NCBI GenBank assembly: GCA_050049355.1
Contig: JASFWK010000029.1
Coordinates: 1 to 20,389, forward strand
Reading direction: 5' to 3'
Length of the DNA: 20,389 nucleotides
Origin: JASFWK01 sp050049355
GTDB lineage: Bacteria > Chloroflexota > Anaerolineae > B4-G1 > DUEL01
Part shown: one piece after another, positions 1 through 7,364 of the stretch
Layout of the letters: the number at the start of each line of letters is the position of its first letter
Position numbering within the stretch: position 1 is the stretch's first letter
Notes under the pieces: generated by a model
The model's input: only the letters and a program-made list of their open reading frames with translations
What the model was told of the DNA's origin: nothing
The model's database searches: none
Program-made: the position numbers and the translations under genes

Positions 1-463
1 CCCCGAGAAGGTGGTTCCCCTGTTTGTGACAAACGCTATTGACGGCCAGCCGCTCCCCCTTTACGGGGATGGCACACAGATGCGGGACTATCAGTACGTG
101 TTGGACCACTGCGAGGGAATTGACGTGGTGCTGCACCAGGGTAAGCCCGGGGAGATCTACAACCTGGGCACCGGCGTGGAGACTCGCAACGTAGACATGG
201 CGCGGGCCATCCTGGATCTACTCGGCAAGTCCGATTCCCTCATCCAACCAGTGCGCGACCGACCTGGCCACGACCGCCGTTATGCTCTGGACATCAGCAA
301 GATCTGTGCTCTGGGATGGGAGCCAGGCTTCACCTTCGAGGAGGCGCTGGAAGAGACGGTGCGCTGGTATGTGGAGAACGAGTGGTGGTGGCGGCCGATC
401 AAGAGCGGAGAGCACTACCAGGAGTACTACCGGCGGCAGTACAAGGGGCGAGAGATTGAATGA
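1..463 (+). CDS. rmlB: dTDP-glucose 4,6-dehydratase, C-terminal part (5' end outside window)
   Basis: This is the C-terminal ~153 residues of an extended short-chain dehydrogenase of the RmlB type, which converts dTDP-glucose to dTDP-4-keto-6-deoxyglucose in the cytoplasm for deoxysugar and cell-surface glycan synthesis. The reading frame is open from the window edge, so the GTG at 11 is internal. Family landmarks visible in order are PEK..PLF near the edge, PLYGDGTQMRDYQYV, the DHC.GID segment, GEIYNLGTG, RPGHDRRYALD, and GWEP..FEEAL.ETV.WY. These match the sugar-nucleotide-binding C-terminal lobe of RmlB closely. The NAD-binding half and catalytic Tyr-x3-Lys lie upstream and cannot be checked. 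The stop codon overlaps the start of the next gene by 8 bases, suggesting co-transcription. A related NDP-sugar dehydratase cannot be fully excluded. Confidence 0.9.
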   Translation, partial: PEKVVPLFVTNAIDGQPLPLYGDGTQMRDYQYVLDHCEGIDVVLHQGKPGEIYNLGTGVETRNVDMARAILDLLGKSDSLIQPVRDRPGHDRRYALDISKICALGWEPGFTFEEALEETVRWYVENEWWWRPIKSGEHYQEYYRRQYKGREIE

Positions 464-1157
464 CCCCGACCGCATTGCCTCATTTCTGTTGAAGCCCGTC
501 GCCCGGGCGTGTAAGGAGTTCGACCTGCTGGCCGATGGGGACCGGGTGGCCGTGGCGGTCTCGGGGGGGAAGGATAGCCGCAGCTTGCTGGACCTGCTCC
601 TGCGGTATCAGGAGCGGGTCCCGTTCTCGTACGAGGTGGTCGCCGTCCACGTCGTGGGTTCCGCAGCTGGCTTGCCCGACCTGACCGATATGCTGGAGCC
701 GTGGTTCCGGCAGCTAGATGTGGGCTACCGCTTCGTCCCGCTGGAACTGCCTCCAGATGAACCTCTGCCGATGGACTGTTTTCGCTGCTCCTGGAACCGG
801 CGCAAGGCGCTCTTCCTGGCCGCTGACGAACTGGGCTGTGGCAAACTGGCCTTCGGTCACCACGCCGACGACGCTGCTGCCACAACGCTTCTGAACCTCC
901 TGTTTGGCGGTCACCTGGAGACACTTGAGCCGAAGGTCTCCTTCTTCGATGGGCGTATCATCGTCATCCGTCCGCTCATCTATGTGCCGGCCAAGGAACT
1001 GATCCACTACGCCCGCGCGTGTGATTACACGCTATCCCCCAACTGTCCCCGCGGCTCGACCTCACGCCGTCACCAGGTGCAGGCATTCCTTCGCCAATTC
1101 GGCTCCCTCCAGTCGCAGATCCGCACGAATCTGTGGCGGGCGGCTCAGCAGAGTTGA
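456..1157 (+). CDS. ttcA: TtcA-like PP-loop ATPase (tRNA thiolation family)
   Basis: A 233-residue PP-loop ATP pyrophosphatase. It shows SGGKDS at residues 36-41 (adenylating P-loop), a CxxC at 108-111 (CFRC), GHHADD at 134-139, and a third Cys at 197 in SPNCPRG. CxxC plus a distal Cys is the arrangement that binds the Fe-S cluster in TtcA, which makes 2-thiocytidine at tRNA position 32. The protein is shorter than E. coli TtcA (about 311 aa), so the substrate could differ within the TtcA/TtuA/TilS superfamily. I chose the TTG at 456 because AAGGGG at 443-448 sits 7 bases upstream. The open frame continues further 5', but that part is out-of-frame reading of rmlB (Arg/Ser/Trp-rich). It overlaps rmlB by 8 bases, so translational coupling is likely. 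Confidence 0.82.
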   Translation: MNDPDRIASFLLKPVARACKEFDLLADGDRVAVAVSGGKDSRSLLDLLLRYQERVPFSYEVVAVHVVGSAAGLPDLTDMLEPWFRQLDVGYRFVPLELPPDEPLPMDCFRCSWNRRKALFLAADELGCGKLAFGHHADDAAATTLLNLLFGGHLETLEPKVSFFDGRIIVIRPLIYVPAKELIHYARACDYTLSPNCPRGSTSRRHQVQAFLRQFGSLQSQIRTNLWRAAQQS

Positions 1158-1189
1158 TTCGGCTACTCCGAGCTTGCTTCTGCGAGGAA

Positions 1190-1217
1190 GGGCAGCCGAG
1201 GATCGTTTTGGCTGCCC
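1190..1217. terminator. Inverted repeat between convergent genes, possible bidirectional terminator
   Basis: Perfect 8-bp arms GGGCAGCC (1190-1197) and GGCTGCCC (1210-1217) enclose a 12-nt loop in the 112-bp gap between the convergent stop codons at 1157 and 1270. No clear U-tract follows on either strand, so a factor-independent terminator is only possible, not demonstrated. Confidence 0.4.
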
Positions 1218-1269
1218 GGGAGGAGACGCCTCCGCGGTTGCTGGCGATGTCGACAACTCGCGGTCCTCT

Positions 1270-1701
1270 TCAGGTCACCTGCCGCTGTTTCAGCACGATG
1301 CTTTCCTGGGCATAGAAAAGAGCCAGAGAGTCTACAAAGCCGTTAGCAATTCGCCGCTGAACCTGGGCCGCCACTTCGACGGCGTGGAGCCCTCCTGCTT
1401 CGGCTGGACAGAGCACCACCAAAGTCCCGCCGTCCCGCTCTTGCACAGCCCACTCCCCGTTGTGCCGGCGGCGAAACGTCTCTCCCAAGAAAGCGATCCA
1501 CAACACCCTTAGTTCCCGTTGCGGATCGGGGGTTCGCTGCGCCATCCGCTCAATCCACTCATCGAGCAATTGCAGCGCCGTGGCGTCGTAGGCGACATCG
1601 TGCCCAGCCAGGCGGCTGAGCTGGGCCTTGGCCTGCTCAGCTATTTCCACCAGACGCCGTGCCCGCTCGGCGCTGACAAAGCGCATGTCGCCCTTGATCA
1701 T
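1270..1701 (-). CDS. Small conserved-looking protein of unknown function
   Basis: A 143-residue soluble protein that I do not recognise. The first ~75 residues are predicted helical and charged (AERARRLVEIAEQAKAQL, LQLLDEWIERM). A second half follows with LWIAFLGETFRRRHNGEW, a hydrophobic strand TLVVLCP, and HAVEVAAQVQRRIANG near the C-terminus. No signal peptide, membrane segment or cysteine cluster is evident. The ATG at 1701 is preferred over the GTG at 1719 because GGAG lies 6 bases upstream of it. It is the last gene of a likely operon, 56 bases after the patatin gene, and an inverted repeat lies beyond its stop. Its codon use looks like its neighbours. It could be an accessory to the patatin or M50 protein, but position is the only evidence. 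Confidence 0.72.
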   Translation of the reverse strand: MIKGDMRFVSAERARRLVEIAEQAKAQLSRLAGHDVAYDATALQLLDEWIERMAQRTPDPQRELRVLWIAFLGETFRRRHNGEWAVQERDGGTLVVLCPAEAGGLHAVEVAAQVQRRIANGFVDSLALFYAQESIVLKQRQVT

Positions 1702-1757
1702 TGCTCTCCGGCTCGGCACTCGCCGATTTCTTGAAACGTCTTCTGGCAGGAGTGGAT

Positions 1758-2603
1758 CTACTTCTCCAGTGCCAGCTGCGCCTCGACATACCCCCGCTTG
1801 ATCAACTCTCTGCTGATTTCTGGTTCGTAGCGGACTATGCGCAAGAGGCCCGTCTCCCGGCTGGGGGTGACGACACGGCAGTTGATCGGTCGGTGCTCAT
1901 CATCCAGTTGTGCCTCTACCAACCGGTTGACGTTCTCTAACTGTTTGAGATCGTTCTCAAAAGTCGCACTGAGGGCAAGATCCAGCATCACGGTGAACGC
2001 TTCCCAGGGCCAGCGTGGTGGCGGTATGCGCCTTTCCCCCACCGGCGAGAGCAACACTACCACAATGTCATCTGCTCCAGCGTCGATGGCCGCCGCCAAC
2101 GGGGTGTTCGCCATCACTGCCCCGTCCCAATAGTGGTAATCCCCAACCTTCGTCCAAGGGTAGACCAGGGGGATGGAGCAACTGGCGATGACATGATCTG
2201 GGGTCAGATCGATCTCGTGGCTGTCAAAGACGCACAGGTCTCCGGTTTCCACCTCGGTGGCAGTGATGAGTAGCCGTTTGTCCGTGCTGGCTAGGCTGTC
2301 GAAGTCGACGAACCGATGGATGGTCTCATACCAGGGCGATGTGTCGTAGATAGCTCGCCAGGGGCGCAGTCGCCAGAACCGCTGGATGTCTCCTGTACGG
2401 GTGCGGACCCACGCCTCCTCAAGCTCTGAGGCGCTCTTGCCGGAGGCTATGGCAGCGGCGTTAATCGCCCCGATGGAAGTGCCCACCAGGATGTCGGGCA
2501 CCCTGTCAGCTTCTTCGAGATACTTGTAGACCCCGCACTCATAGGCACCCCGCCCTCCGCCGCCGGAAAGCACCAGAGCCTGCTTGGGCCTATCCTTGGT
2601 CAT
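1758..2603 (-). CDS. Patatin-like phospholipase (RssA/NTE family)
   Basis: A 281-residue patatin-fold serine acyl hydrolase. The three family blocks are intact: the oxyanion glycine loop SGGGGRGAYECGV at residues 13-25, the nucleophile elbow GTSIG at 41-45 with catalytic Ser43, and the second dyad residue Asp160 in YWDGAVMANTPL. Patatins of this RssA-like size hydrolyse phospholipids or lysophospholipids at the membrane surface. No signal peptide or transmembrane helix is seen, so it is probably cytoplasmic or peripheral. The ATG at 2603 is chosen because AGGAGG lies 9 bases upstream. A GTG eight codons earlier would put this ribosome-binding site inside the gene. It follows the M50/CBS gene by 96 bases on the same strand. 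The true substrate is unknown. Confidence 0.92.
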   Translation of the reverse strand: MTKDRPKQALVLSGGGGRGAYECGVYKYLEEADRVPDILVGTSIGAINAAAIASGKSASELEEAWVRTRTGDIQRFWRLRPWRAIYDTSPWYETIHRFVDFDSLASTDKRLLITATEVETGDLCVFDSHEIDLTPDHVIASCSIPLVYPWTKVGDYHYWDGAVMANTPLAAAIDAGADDIVVVLLSPVGERRIPPPRWPWEAFTVMLDLALSATFENDLKQLENVNRLVEAQLDDEHRPINCRVVTPSRETGLLRIVRYEPEISRELIKRGYVEAQLALEK

Positions 2604-2699
2604 CTCTCTCCACCTCCTCAATGTCACAAGAGCCGGCAGTCTGTTGCTGTGGCACCGTGGGCGCGCCGGCCGAGAGTTGAGGTGAGAGGGACGTCGAGG

Positions 2700-3830
2700 C
2701 TACGTCTCTGTCCGAAGGAGTTCAGGATGGACCGACACCAGCCGATAGACTTCCTGCACGTCCTGCTGGGTGAGCAATCCCAAGAAGGTCTCCCCCTCCA
2801 CCACCGGCACCGCGTCCAGGCCTGCCTCGCTCATTTGCTGGTTGACCTGGAATAAGTCATCGTCCGGCTGGGCTACAGGGAAGTCTCTCCGCATGACCCG
2901 CTGGACCGGCACACCTGGTCCATGCTCCTTCAGACCTACCAGTATATCTCTTGCGGTGAGCATCCCTATGAGCTGCTCGCCATCGCAGACCGGGAAATCG
3001 GATTGGAACCCCTCCAGTGTCAGATCCACAGCCCGTCCCAAAGGGTCGTCTGGGTGGACCGGTTGGGCCCTCCGAGAGAACGCCTGCCGCACGGTCCGCC
3101 CGGCCAGAGCTCCCTTCACCTGCACCATTCGTCCCTCTTGCGCTGCGCCGATGTAGACGAAGAGGGCTATCAACATCAACACGATGTTGCGGTCAAGCAG
3201 CCCAGCCAAGCCGATCAGCCAGGCCAAGCCCTGCCCCACAATGACGGCGATGGAGGTAGCGCGGGTATAGGATGTCACCGTCGCCATCAGGGCACGCAGC
3301 ACTCGACCTCCGTCCATTGGGAAGGCGGGGATCAAGTTGAAGCCAGCCAGGAACAAGTTGGCGGTGACTAGGTAGGGGAGCAGATGCATCCATTCCACCC
3401 GGCCAGTCATAGCTATCGCTTGTCCCGACTTCAGCCAGATGCTCAGCCAGTTACCAGGGAAGACCAAGATCATGGCTCCGATCAGGACCACTCCGATCAA
3501 CCCGCTGGTTGCTGGCCCAGCCAGAGCCATGAGCAGTTCCTGGTAGGGCTGCTCGGGCATCTCCTTCATCCGAGCCACGCCACCCAGGGGCAGCAGGAGA
3601 ATCTCCTGGACCTCAGATCCGAAATACATCGCAAACAGACTATGGGATAGTTCGTGCAGTACCACGCAGGCGAAGAGGAGCAGGGTGGCCACAACGCCGA
3701 AGGCTGCCCCCTGCAGCTGGTCGGGATGCCCCCAGCCGAATTGGATGGCGGCCACGATGAGGATCAAGGGAAAGGTGATATGCATTCGGATGGGAATTCC
3801 CCGTATCCTCAGCAATTTGATCGAGTTCAC
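2700..3830 (-). CDS. M50 site-2-protease-like membrane metalloprotease with C-terminal CBS pair
   Basis: A 376-residue polytopic membrane protein. The zinc-binding HELSH is at residues 59-63, and the second active-site motif N165-L-I-P-A-F-P-M-D173-G-G-R supplies the aspartate ligand. About six hydrophobic segments fill residues 18-235. The C-terminal ~130 residues form two CBS modules (RTVRQAFSRRAQPVHPDD..., VQRVMRRDFPVAQPDDD...), typical of the Rip3-like group in which CBS domains bind adenine nucleotides and tune activity. Such proteases cleave transmembrane substrates such as anti-sigma factors; no substrate is visible nearby. GTG at 3830 is chosen because GGAGGA lies 6 bases upstream. 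The gene has its own near-consensus promoter (3861-3889), giving a ~24-nt leader, and heads the run continuing into the patatin and the unknown gene. Confidence 0.93.
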   Translation of the reverse strand: MNSIKLLRIRGIPIRMHITFPLILIVAAIQFGWGHPDQLQGAAFGVVATLLLFACVVLHELSHSLFAMYFGSEVQEILLLPLGGVARMKEMPEQPYQELLMALAGPATSGLIGVVLIGAMILVFPGNWLSIWLKSGQAIAMTGRVEWMHLLPYLVTANLFLAGFNLIPAFPMDGGRVLRALMATVTSYTRATSIAVIVGQGLAWLIGLAGLLDRNIVLMLIALFVYIGAAQEGRMVQVKGALAGRTVRQAFSRRAQPVHPDDPLGRAVDLTLEGFQSDFPVCDGEQLIGMLTARDILVGLKEHGPGVPVQRVMRRDFPVAQPDDDLFQVNQQMSEAGLDAVPVVEGETFLGLLTQQDVQEVYRLVSVHPELLRTET

Positions 3831-3860
3831 TTTTGTTCCTCCCACCAAGCAGATAGGCGG

Positions 3861-3889
3861 ACTATAGCACGGGCCCAGAGCAGTGTCAA
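3861..3889 (-). promoter_or_regulatory. Sigma70-type promoter for the M50/CBS protease operon
   Basis: On the minus strand TTGACA (3889-3884) and TATAGT (3866-3861) are separated by exactly 17 bases. Transcription would start near 3854, about 24 bases before the GTG start. It is one of the best promoter matches in the window. Confidence 0.8.
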
Positions 3890-3930
3890 ACGGTATCTGG
3901 AATGACGATCACGCGAGTGCAGTGCAGAAT

Positions 3931-3963
3931 CCACCGGGTGGGCGCGCCGGGCTGACCCGGTGG
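3931..3963. terminator. Inverted repeat downstream of glnA, possible terminator
   Basis: Perfect 9-bp arms CCACCGGGT (3931-3939) and ACCCGGTGG (3955-3963) with a 15-nt loop lie about 50 bases after the glnA stop codon and upstream of the next gene's promoter. The placement fits an end-of-operon stem, but no T-run follows on the minus strand. Confidence 0.45.
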
Positions 3964-4011
3964 ACAAGTCGACCCGGTCGGCTGGCCTGTGGATGAGGGA
4001 GAGGCGGGATG

Positions 4012-5343
4012 CTACGCTGTTTCCAGATATCGCTCTAACTCCCATGGAGTAACCTGGATGCGGTACTCCCCCCACTCGGCCCGCCGGGCCCGCAGGAGCC
4101 CTTCCGTGATCGCGGGTCCCAAGGATTCTTGAATCACTTCATCCTGCTCCAGCTCGTCTAGCGCCTCCGCCAGCGTCCCGGGCAGGGTGCCGATAGCTCG
4201 CTCCCGAAGGTCTCGCACGTCGAAGCCGTACACGTCCTCGTTCACCGGGGGAGGCGGCTCCAGCTCTCGCTCGATGCCATCCAGACCGGCCGCCAGCATA
4301 GCGGCGAAGGCCAGGTACGGGTTGGCGCTGGGGTCGGGACACCGTAACTCCATCCGCGTCGCCGCCTCTCGGCCCTGTCGGACGGCGGGAACGCGGATGA
4401 GGGCGGAGCGGTTTAGTCGCGCCCAACAGACATAGACTGGTGCCTCATACCCCGGAGTGAGTCGCTTGTAGCTGTTCACCGTCGGCGCTACCACTGCTGC
4501 CAACGCCCGTGCATGGACCATCTGACCGGCGATGAAGTGGTAGGCCAGGCGGGAGAGGTGGTACGTGTCGTCGGGATCATAGAAGAGGTTATGACCCTCG
4601 GTGTCGAACAGGCTCTGGTGAGTATGCATCCCAGAACCATTGATGCCGAAGATCGGCTTGGGCATGAAACTGGCGTATACGCCGTGGCTGGCGGCGACGG
4701 CCCGTACGGTGTACTTGAAGGTCACTGCGTTGTCGGCGCTGGAGAGCATATCGGCGTAGTGGAAGTCGATCTCATGTTGACCGGTGGCGACCTCGTGGTG
4801 GCTTGTCTCCACTCCTATCCCCATCGCCTCCAGAGCTAGGATGATCTGGCTGCGTACCTGCTGGGCCTCGTCGCGCGGCGAAAAGTCGAAGTAGCCCCCC
4901 ACGTCGTGGGGTACAGGGCGAATGGGAGGATCGTCATTGCGCTTGAACAGGAAGAACTCCAGCTCCGGCCCCACATTGTAGATATAGCCCCGTTGGGCGG
5001 CACGAGCCGACATCCGCTTGAGGGCCGTGCGGGGATCGCTGGGAGATGATTGACCGTCTGGACCGTGGACGTCGCAGATCAACCTCGCCCGTCGCCGCTC
5101 CCGAGCACTCCAGGGCAAGACACGGTAGGTGGTAGGCTCGGGGGTGAGTACCAGGTCACTCTCGTAGATGCGGGCGAAGCCCTCGATAGAGGAGCCATCA
5201 AACCAGATCCCGTCCTCCAGCGCTTCCTCCAGTCGTGCCACCGGGATGGTGACGCTCTTGATGGTGCCCAGAATGTCGGTGAATTGCAGGCTGATGAAGC
5301 GGACTCCGTCCTCCTGCGCGCGAGCTACCAGATCTCTTGACAT
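4012..5343 (-). CDS. glnA: Glutamine synthetase, type I (alpha-like)
   Basis: A 443-residue GSI enzyme that makes glutamine from glutamate, ammonia and ATP as a cytoplasmic dodecamer. Visible signatures are the N-terminal beta-grasp segment with WFDGSSIEGFARI at residues 47-59, the ATP-binding block PKPIFGINGSGMHTHQSL, the substrate-loop block NSYKRLTPGYEAPVYVCWA, and the metal and glutamate block ELRCPDPSANPYLAFAAM. Length (~444) and the C-terminal sequence, which lacks the Tyr adenylylation loop of GSI-beta, place it with the Bacillus-like alpha form. Arg58 in GFARI matches the position linked to feedback inhibition in that group. The ATG at 5343 has AGGAGG about 10 bases upstream. Only 47 bases separate it from the aspS stop and no promoter is seen there, so it is probably co-transcribed with aspS under the same attenuator. 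Confidence 0.97.
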   Translation of the reverse strand: MSRDLVARAQEDGVRFISLQFTDILGTIKSVTIPVARLEEALEDGIWFDGSSIEGFARIYESDLVLTPEPTTYRVLPWSARERRRARLICDVHGPDGQSSPSDPRTALKRMSARAAQRGYIYNVGPELEFFLFKRNDDPPIRPVPHDVGGYFDFSPRDEAQQVRSQIILALEAMGIGVETSHHEVATGQHEIDFHYADMLSSADNAVTFKYTVRAVAASHGVYASFMPKPIFGINGSGMHTHQSLFDTEGHNLFYDPDDTYHLSRLAYHFIAGQMVHARALAAVVAPTVNSYKRLTPGYEAPVYVCWARLNRSALIRVPAVRQGREAATRMELRCPDPSANPYLAFAAMLAAGLDGIERELEPPPPVNEDVYGFDVRDLRERAIGTLPGTLAEALDELEQDEVIQESLGPAITEGLLRARRAEWGEYRIQVTPWELERYLETA

Positions 5344-5390
5344 CTTTGCAGGACCTCCTGACGACGTTAGAAGAAATCTTGAAGGGAGTC

Positions 5391-7181
5391 TTATGAAGAT
5401 TCCTCAGCTCCTGTCGAGTCTTTCACAACCCGGATGTGCAGTTCCTCCAACTGCCTGGGACCCACTGGTGAGGGCACTCCGGCCATCAGGTCGATCGCCT
5501 GGCCTGTCTTCGGAAATGCAATTACCTCGCGGATGTTCGGCTCTCCGGCCAAGAGCATCACCAGCCGGTCAATGCCGGGGGCGATGCCTCCGTGGGGAGG
5601 AGTGCCGTACTCAAAAGCCTCCAGCATGTGAGCGAACCGCTCTTGTGCTTCCTCTCTCTCCAGTCCTATGAGTCGGAAGACCTTCTCCTGGATCTCCCGT
5701 TGGTGAATTCGGATACTCCCGCCAGCGATCTCCTCGCCATTGCAGACCAGGTCGTATTGCTGGCCTCGGGCCGCGCCGGGATCGATCTCGAGCAGTGGCA
5801 GATCCTCGAGCATCGGCGCGGTGAAGAGATGGTGGCTGGGGTCCCAGCGATTCTCGTCCTCGTTCCACTCAAACAACGGGAAGTCTATGATCCAGCAGCA
5901 GGCCAGGGTCTCCGAGTCGCGCAGCCCCAGTCTTGCCCCCAGCTCCAGCCGGAGCGCGCCAAGCGACGCCTCCGCGATTGGAGGCTGGTCAGCCACCAAC
6001 AGCAGGAGGTCCCCCGGCTGTGCCTTCAGTTGCTCGACGATACCTGCCATCTCCTCCTCGGTTATGAACTTGGCAAATGAGGAGCGGATCTCTCCCTCCT
6101 CTCCAACGGCCAGCCAGGCCAACCCGGCTGCTCCTTCGTCCTTGGCCAACTCGGTCAGCTCGTCTATCTGGCTGCGGCTGTAGCTGCTGCACCCTGGGGC
6201 GCGGATGCCCTTGACTTGCCCGCCTCCACCAACGGTGCTGCTGAAGATCCGAAAACCGCTTTCCGCCACCAACTCAGAGACATCGACCAACTCCATTCCG
6301 AAACGAAGGTCGGGTCTGTCTGTGCCGTAGCGAGCCATCGCCTCGGCGTGAGTCAGGCGTGGGAACGGCTTGGTCAGCAGCCGCTGAGTAGAGCAGATCT
6401 CGATGATGCCGATCATCATTTCCTCAATCAGCTCCATCACATCCTCTCGTTCGACGAAACTCATCTCCAGGTCCAACTGGGTGAACTCCGGCTGCCGGTC
6501 GCCGCGCTGGTCCTCGTCGCGGAAGCAGCGAGCGATCTGGAAATAGCGCTCAAAACCGGCTACCATCAACAACTGCTTCAGCTGTTGAGGCGATTGAGGT
6601 AGAGCGTAGAACTTGCCGGGGTGGACGCGGCTGGGGACCAAGTAGTCCCGTGCTCCCTCTGGCGTAGATTTGAAGAGGATGGGAGTTTCGATCTCGACGA
6701 AGCCGCGAGCGTCAAGGAAATCCCGGATGTACTTGACCACGCGGTGGCGAAGGATGAGGTTGTGTTGCATCCGCCGCCGCCGCAGGTCCAGGTAGCGGTA
6801 CTTGAGCCGAAGCGCCTCATCCACGTGACTATTGCCGAAGATGTAAAAGGGAGGGGTCTTGGCCGGGTTGAGGAGCACTACCTCATCGGCCAGGACCTCG
6901 ATCTCGCCGGTTTCTATCTCCGGGTTGATCACCTCCTCCGGCCGTCGGCGGACTGTGCCTCGCACCTGGAGAACGTACTCCTGGCCGGCCTTGGAGGCGA
7001 CTCGGTGAGCCTGTGGCGCGTGGTTCGGATCTGCAACCACCTGGACGATGCCAGAGCGATCGCGCAGATCCACGAAGACCAACCCGCCGTGATCTCGCTG
7101 ACGATTCACCCACCCGGCCAAGGTGACGGTTTGGCCGACGTGCTCCGCGCGCAACTCCCCGCTTGCGTGTGTCTTTAGCAT
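5391..7181 (-). CDS. aspS: Aspartyl-tRNA synthetase, bacterial type, probably non-discriminating
   Basis: A 596-residue class II synthetase, the usual bacterial length. It has an N-terminal OB-fold anticodon domain (GWVNRQRDHGG...FVDLRDRSGIVQVV, residues 23-49), motif 1 (GFVEIETPI, 160-168), motif 2 (CFRDEDQRGDRQPEFTQLDLEMSF, from 219), a GAD insertion domain between motifs 2 and 3, and motif 3 (GGIAPGIDRLVML, from 531). Residue 31 is His. His at this position is associated with non-discriminating AspRS that also aspartylates tRNA(Asn), whereas E. coli's discriminating enzyme has Leu. The second reported marker, position 83, is Glu here and is uninformative. The ATG at 7181 has GGGAGG 5 bases upstream. 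It lies behind a promoter, leader ORF and attenuator (7218-7392) and is followed closely by glnA. Confidence 0.97.
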   Translation of the reverse strand: MLKTHASGELRAEHVGQTVTLAGWVNRQRDHGGLVFVDLRDRSGIVQVVADPNHAPQAHRVASKAGQEYVLQVRGTVRRRPEEVINPEIETGEIEVLADEVVLLNPAKTPPFYIFGNSHVDEALRLKYRYLDLRRRRMQHNLILRHRVVKYIRDFLDARGFVEIETPILFKSTPEGARDYLVPSRVHPGKFYALPQSPQQLKQLLMVAGFERYFQIARCFRDEDQRGDRQPEFTQLDLEMSFVEREDVMELIEEMMIGIIEICSTQRLLTKPFPRLTHAEAMARYGTDRPDLRFGMELVDVSELVAESGFRIFSSTVGGGGQVKGIRAPGCSSYSRSQIDELTELAKDEGAAGLAWLAVGEEGEIRSSFAKFITEEEMAGIVEQLKAQPGDLLLLVADQPPIAEASLGALRLELGARLGLRDSETLACCWIIDFPLFEWNEDENRWDPSHHLFTAPMLEDLPLLEIDPGAARGQQYDLVCNGEEIAGGSIRIHQREIQEKVFRLIGLEREEAQERFAHMLEAFEYGTPPHGGIAPGIDRLVMLLAGEPNIREVIAFPKTGQAIDLMAGVPSPVGPRQLEELHIRVVKDSTGAEESS

Positions 7182-7217
7182 CTCTACCTCCCTTCCAGCT
7201 GTGCCCGAGGTTCCAAC

Positions 7218-7247
7218 AAAAAGAGAAGCCGCCCACTATGGGCGGCT
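7218..7247 (-). terminator. Intrinsic terminator in the aspS leader (attenuator stem 3:4)
   Basis: On the minus strand a perfect 9-bp stem AGCCGCCCA (7247-7239) / TGGGCGGCT (7235-7227) with a 3-nt TAG loop is followed directly by TCTCTTTTT (7226-7218). It is the clearest rho-independent terminator in the window. It lies inside the transcribed leader, 36 bases before the aspS ATG, so it must be bypassed for aspS to be expressed. Confidence 0.92.
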
Positions 7248-7308
7248 CGTGTCTCTGAAGCTGATGGTTGGCAGGTCACACCGTCAGCCGCCCCAGGGGC
7301 CGCTGGGG
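7218..7308 (-). promoter_or_regulatory. Ribosome-mediated transcription attenuator of aspS (arms 1-4)
   Basis: Four arms are seen on the minus strand. Arm 1 CCCCAG (7308-7303) pairs with arm 2 CTGGGG (7296-7291). The arm 2 segment GGGCGGCT (7293-7286) pairs equally well with arm 3 AGCCGCCC (7247-7240), forming an 8-bp antiterminator. Arm 3 otherwise pairs with arm 4 TGGGCGGCT (7235-7227) to make the terminator. GGGCGGCT therefore occurs twice, as expected of alternative partners. Arm 1 begins one base after the Asn-Asp-Asp-Asn codons of the leader ORF, and the leader stop codon lies at the end of arm 2. A ribosome stalled on Asx codons would mask arm 1 and free arm 2 to antiterminate. A ribosome at the stop would mask arm 2 and allow termination. 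The pairing is seen; the regulation is inferred. Confidence 0.85.
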
Positions 7309-7346
7309 TTATCGTCATTGACGATGGGCAAGACGGCAAATGCCAT
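7284..7346 (-). CDS. aspS leader peptide (20 aa) with Asn-Asp-Asp-Asn control codons
   Basis: A 20-codon ORF, MAFAVLPIVNDDNPSGPWGG, runs from ATG at 7346 to TGA at 7284. GGAGG at 7358-7354 is a strong Shine-Dalgarno 7 bases upstream. Codons 10-13 (AAT GAC GAT AAC, 7319-7308) are four Asx codons in a row. Codons 14-16 overlap attenuator arm 1, and codons 18-20 plus the stop (TGG GGC GGC TGA) form arm 2, so the peptide tail is dictated by RNA pairing. By analogy with TrpL and PheL, the peptide is probably a disposable sensor of charged tRNA. If AspRS is non-discriminating, both Asp and Asn codons would stall the ribosome when AspRS activity is short. No homologue search could be run. Confidence 0.85.
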   Translation of the reverse strand: MAFAVLPIVNDDNPSGPWGG

Positions 7347-7364
7347 TTCAGAGCCTCCGAGAGG

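Noticed and set aside
282..455. N-terminal extension of the TtcA-like gene into rmlB
   Set aside because: The extra 58 residues are rmlB read in another frame (Arg/Ser/Trp-rich). The TTG at 456 has a good ribosome-binding site right where PP-loop homology begins.
7182..7346. T-box riboswitch upstream of aspS
   Set aside because: A leader terminator before a synthetase suggests a T-box, but I find no AGGGTGGNACCGCG-like T-box sequence or long specifier stem. The leader ORF with Asx codons and overlapping arms explains the region better.
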